DNA from: a bacterium
GTDB taxonomy: Bacteria > Desulfobacterota > JAPLJL01
Direction of reading: 5' to 3'
Assembly (NCBI GenBank): GCA_028713675.1
Contig: JAQTNV010000093.1
Coordinates: forward strand, 1-7,522
DNA: 7,522 bases
Shown here: positions 5,743-7,522 of the stretch, piece by piece
How positions within the stretch are numbered: the stretch's first letter is position 1
Layout: each line of letters starts with the position of its first letter
Program-made: the position numbers and the translations under genes
The notes under the pieces: model-generated
Database searches by the model: none
The model's input: the letters and a program-made list of their open reading frames with translations, nothing else
Told to the model about the DNA's origin: nothing

Positions 5743-5770
5743 TTTACGGTCTACTGTCTGCCGTCTACCT
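5743..5770 (-). repeat. Heptamer tandem array encoding the hydrolase C-terminus
   Basis: On the plus strand the units are TTTACGG, TCTACTG, TCTGCCG, TCTACCT; on the minus strand AGGTAGA, CGGCAGA, CAGTAGA, CCGTAAA. The last codons of the hydrolase gene (K-V-D-G-R-Q) and its TAG stop (5753-5751) lie inside the array. Confidence 0.75.
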
Positions 5771-6698
5771 TCAGTTGAGGAAACAAGCTTTCCCCGATCA
5801 CCTTTTTCAGGAGGGGGACGGATTGATCCAGATGGTCTTGGAAGAGCAGATGGCCGGCGCCGGGGATCGCCTGGAAGTTTACTTTTTTCAGCCCCGCGGA
5901 ACGAACCGCCATCCGGGACCAGACCGGCCAGACCATCCGGTCGCGAGTTCCGGACACGACCACCAGCGGAGCCGGGTCCTGCGGCGGATGCTTTACCCAG
6001 AATTGAATCAGGCTGGCCAGGAAACGCCCGCTGACCTTCCAGGCGATGACCGGATCGGTTTCCCCGGTCACCCAGTCCATGATTACCGGATCCACCGTCA
6101 ATTGCCTGAAATCGGCGAGCCACTTGATCGGGAACATCCGCGCCGGGAAGCGGGAGAGGATCTCTCCCAGGCCCCGAAAGCCCGCGTACCAGCCGGGATA
6201 AATCACGTTATGAGCGATGGCCAGCTCCGGGGTAAACCCGGAGAGAACCGCGAAGAAGGTCAGGGTTCCTCCCAGGCCTGAACCCAGGAGAACCACCGGG
6301 ACCCGGAAAGAATGCCGGGCGAACTCGATCACCTCGCCGGTCACGGCGAGGGCCTCCTCCACGGTGCCGCCCCCTTTTTCACCCGGGGAAAGCCCGTGGC
6401 CGGGCCGGTCAATGGCCAGGAAGTGATAACCTTCCCGGCTTAAAATCCCGCCCAGGACCGAGTAAACCCGGGCATACATCCCGATTCCCGGCTGGAAGAC
6501 AATCGTGGCCCGGGGGGCGCGGGCCCGGTAGAAATCCAGATGGATTTCCCTTTCGCCCCTTCCGATCCAAACATTCTCAATCCGCGCAAAAATCCCTTCA
6601 ATTCCCTCGGGACCTCCGGCCGCCTGGGAAAGCCGGTAGCTCCGCTTCATCATTTCCTTCAGGCCCTGGTTGGCCCTCTCCCAGTCCAGACTCACCAT
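5751..6698 (-). CDS. Alpha/beta-hydrolase fold protein with altered nucleophile elbow
   Basis: 315-residue cytoplasmic protein with the alpha/beta-hydrolase core, of the lysophospholipase/monoacylglycerol-lipase-like kind. Visible landmarks: the oxyanion-side strand TIVFQPGIGMYAR (65-77), the family's AIDRPGHGLS (95-104), the nucleophile-elbow position VVLLGSGLGGTL (135-146), the acid strand VVVSGTRDRMVWP (D253) and the histidine loop IPGAGHLLF (H283). The normal elbow G-x-S-x-G-G reads G139-S140-G141-L142-G143-G144, so the residue at the nucleophile place is Gly and a Ser sits one residue earlier. Either the register is shifted or the protein is not a classical serine hydrolase. The Asp and His are kept. 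The ATG start at 6698 has only a weak GGGGT upstream. The C-terminus runs into the heptamer array. Substrate is unknown. The kinase gene lies upstream on the same strand, but 168 bases of repeat-like DNA separate them. Confidence 0.85.
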   Translation of the reverse strand: MVSLDWERANQGLKEMMKRSYRLSQAAGGPEGIEGIFARIENVWIGRGEREIHLDFYRARAPRATIVFQPGIGMYARVYSVLGGILSREGYHFLAIDRPGHGLSPGEKGGGTVEEALAVTGEVIEFARHSFRVPVVLLGSGLGGTLTFFAVLSGFTPELAIAHNVIYPGWYAGFRGLGEILSRFPARMFPIKWLADFRQLTVDPVIMDWVTGETDPVIAWKVSGRFLASLIQFWVKHPPQDPAPLVVVSGTRDRMVWPVWSRMAVRSAGLKKVNFQAIPGAGHLLFQDHLDQSVPLLKKVIGESLFPQLKVDGRQ

Positions 6699-6799
6699 GA
6701 AACCAGACCCCGTTTCGTTTAATTAAATATCTTCAGAATTTTTCGGCCGTCAGGGCCGCCTACCTGTTTTTGGTTTGTTTGGTTATTGCCCCTCTGGGG

Positions 6800-6853
6800 T
6801 TCTCGTCCTGAGATGCCATTCGGGGTCGAAGGAGAATTTGGTCATTGGTGATT
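6800..6853. repeat. Possible dispersed palindrome plus two heptamers in the hydrolase-kinase gap
   Basis: TTCTC (6800-6804) and GAGAA (6832-6836) frame a segment reading GTCCTGAG...GTCGAAGGA. This resembles the common dispersed repeat of the form TCGTCCTGAG..GTCGAAGGACGA (from memory). It is followed by GGTCATT and GGTGATT (6840-6853), again a 7-base period. GCCTGGACCAGGC (6854-6866), a near-perfect palindrome, directly abuts the kinase stop but has no T-tract. Confidence 0.4.
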
Positions 6854-6866
6854 GCCTGGACCAGGC

Positions 6867-7522
6867 TCAGACCCGGATCTTCTTGAGCTCTTCAAAAATT
6901 TCCAGGGTGGATTGGAAGCGATTGTCGGGCTCCTTTTCCATGCATTTGAGCACGACATTTTCCAGGATGGTGGGAATGCGGGGATTGAACTGGGAAGGAT
7001 TGGGAACCGGGGTATGCACATGGTGGTATCCCACGTCGCCTTCCCGGAAAGGCAGAAGGCCGGTGGCCATTTCGAACAGCATCACCCCCAGGGAGTAGAT
7101 GTCCGAGCGCTGGTCCACCTCTTCCCCCAGGGTCTGTTCCGGAGACATGTAGAAAGGCGTTCCGCCCACCACCGTCTGGAGGTTGCGGGCGTCGCGCAGG
7201 GCCTTGGCCAGGCCGAAATCCATGATCTTGGCGATCTTTTTTTCCGTCCACATCACGTTGCTGGTCTTGATGTCCAGATGAACGATTTTGTTTTCATGGG
7301 CGTAAGCCAGGCCCCGGCAGACCTGGCCGCCGATCAGAACCAGCGCCGGAAGCGGGATCAGGCGGGACTGGAGAAGAATTTCCTTCACAGTCTGCCCCTG
7401 GATGTATTCCATCACGATGTAAAAAACCCCGGCTTCCTGGCCGGCATCGTAGATGGTGACGATATTGGGATGATTCAAGGCGGCGGCGGCCTTGGCTTCC
7501 CGGAGGAAATTCTTGATCGCCG
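6867..7522 (-). CDS. Hanks-type Ser/Thr protein kinase, N-terminus beyond window
   Basis: The last 217 residues of a bacterial eukaryote-like protein kinase. Numbering is from the first whole visible codon (7520). The frame is open to the right edge, and the TTG at 7478 is internal. The helix-C Glu is in FLREAKAAAALNHPNIV (E8). The hinge is IVMEYIQGQTV. The catalytic loop is H81-L82-D83-I-K85-T-S-N88, with Asp, Lys and Asn kept but Leu replacing the Arg of HRD. DFG is at 101-103, and the activation segment ends GTPFYMSPEQ. RSDIYSLGVMLFEMATGLLPF and the final Arg of the C-lobe (DNRF) follow. The protein ends right after the kinase domain, with no PASTA, TPR or membrane segment at the C-terminus. 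Any sensor domain would have to be N-terminal, outside the window. The glycine-rich loop and beta-3 Lys are not visible, so activity cannot be fully judged. A substrate might be the FHA protein at 2539-2952 (inference). Confidence 0.93.
   Translation of the reverse strand, partial: AIKNFLREAKAAAALNHPNIVTIYDAGQEAGVFYIVMEYIQGQTVKEILLQSRLIPLPALVLIGGQVCRGLAYAHENKIVHLDIKTSNVMWTEKKIAKIMDFGLAKALRDARNLQTVVGGTPFYMSPEQTLGEEVDQRSDIYSLGVMLFEMATGLLPFREGDVGYHHVHTPVPNPSQFNPRIPTILENVVLKCMEKEPDNRFQSTLEIFEELKKIRV

Noticed and set aside
5601-5770. CRISPR array
   Set aside because: Units are 7 bases, contiguous and degenerate, with no spacers and no cas genes.

Overview
The window looks like a chromosomal housekeeping/accessory stretch from a GC-rich Gram-negative bacterium, probably an uncultured member of the Desulfobacterota or a related phylum. 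This placement is inference. It rests on the GC-rich codon use, AGGAGG-type ribosome binding sites, frequent TTG/GTG starts, an orphan ABC_sub_bind periplasmic protein, a Hanks-type kinase plus a small FHA protein, and intergenic repeat families of a style common in environmental genomes of these groups. No phage, integron, CRISPR array, tRNA or rRNA was seen.

Layout from left to right: the 3' part of mltG (septal/lateral peptidoglycan endolytic transglycosylase, +) runs in from the left edge. A 293-bp repeat-filled gap between convergent genes follows (828-1120). Next, on the minus strand, is a two-gene unit read right to left: a 137-aa FHA-domain protein (TTG start at 2952), then rimO, the ribosomal protein S12 methylthiotransferase (ending at 1121). 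A short AT-rich divergent promoter region (about 2971-3035) separates it from a plus-strand run: a ketopantoate reductase family protein (panE-like), an orphan ABC-type substrate-binding lipoprotein-like/periplasmic protein, and a 126-aa basic protein with a C-terminal Cys4-type (C-C-C-H) zinc-binding motif. A second convergent gap (5586-5750) is filled by degenerate 7-bp tandem repeats. It is followed on the minus strand by an alpha/beta-hydrolase-fold protein whose nucleophile serine position appears to be glycine, and by a Ser/Thr protein kinase whose N-terminal part lies beyond the right edge.

Functionally the genes are mostly unrelated: cell wall, ribosome modification, pantothenate/CoA, transport and signalling. 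The one plausible link is phosphothreonine signalling between the kinase and the small FHA protein, about 4 kb apart; this is inference only.

The most unusual signal is non-coding. Degenerate heptamer (and one octamer) tandem arrays sit at both convergent 3'-3' junctions. In each case they run into the last codons of the minus-strand gene, so rimO and the hydrolase both end in repeat-derived CAG-TAG. A second oddity is that the rimO reading frame has no ATG, GTG or TTG upstream of its first iron-sulfur cysteine motif.
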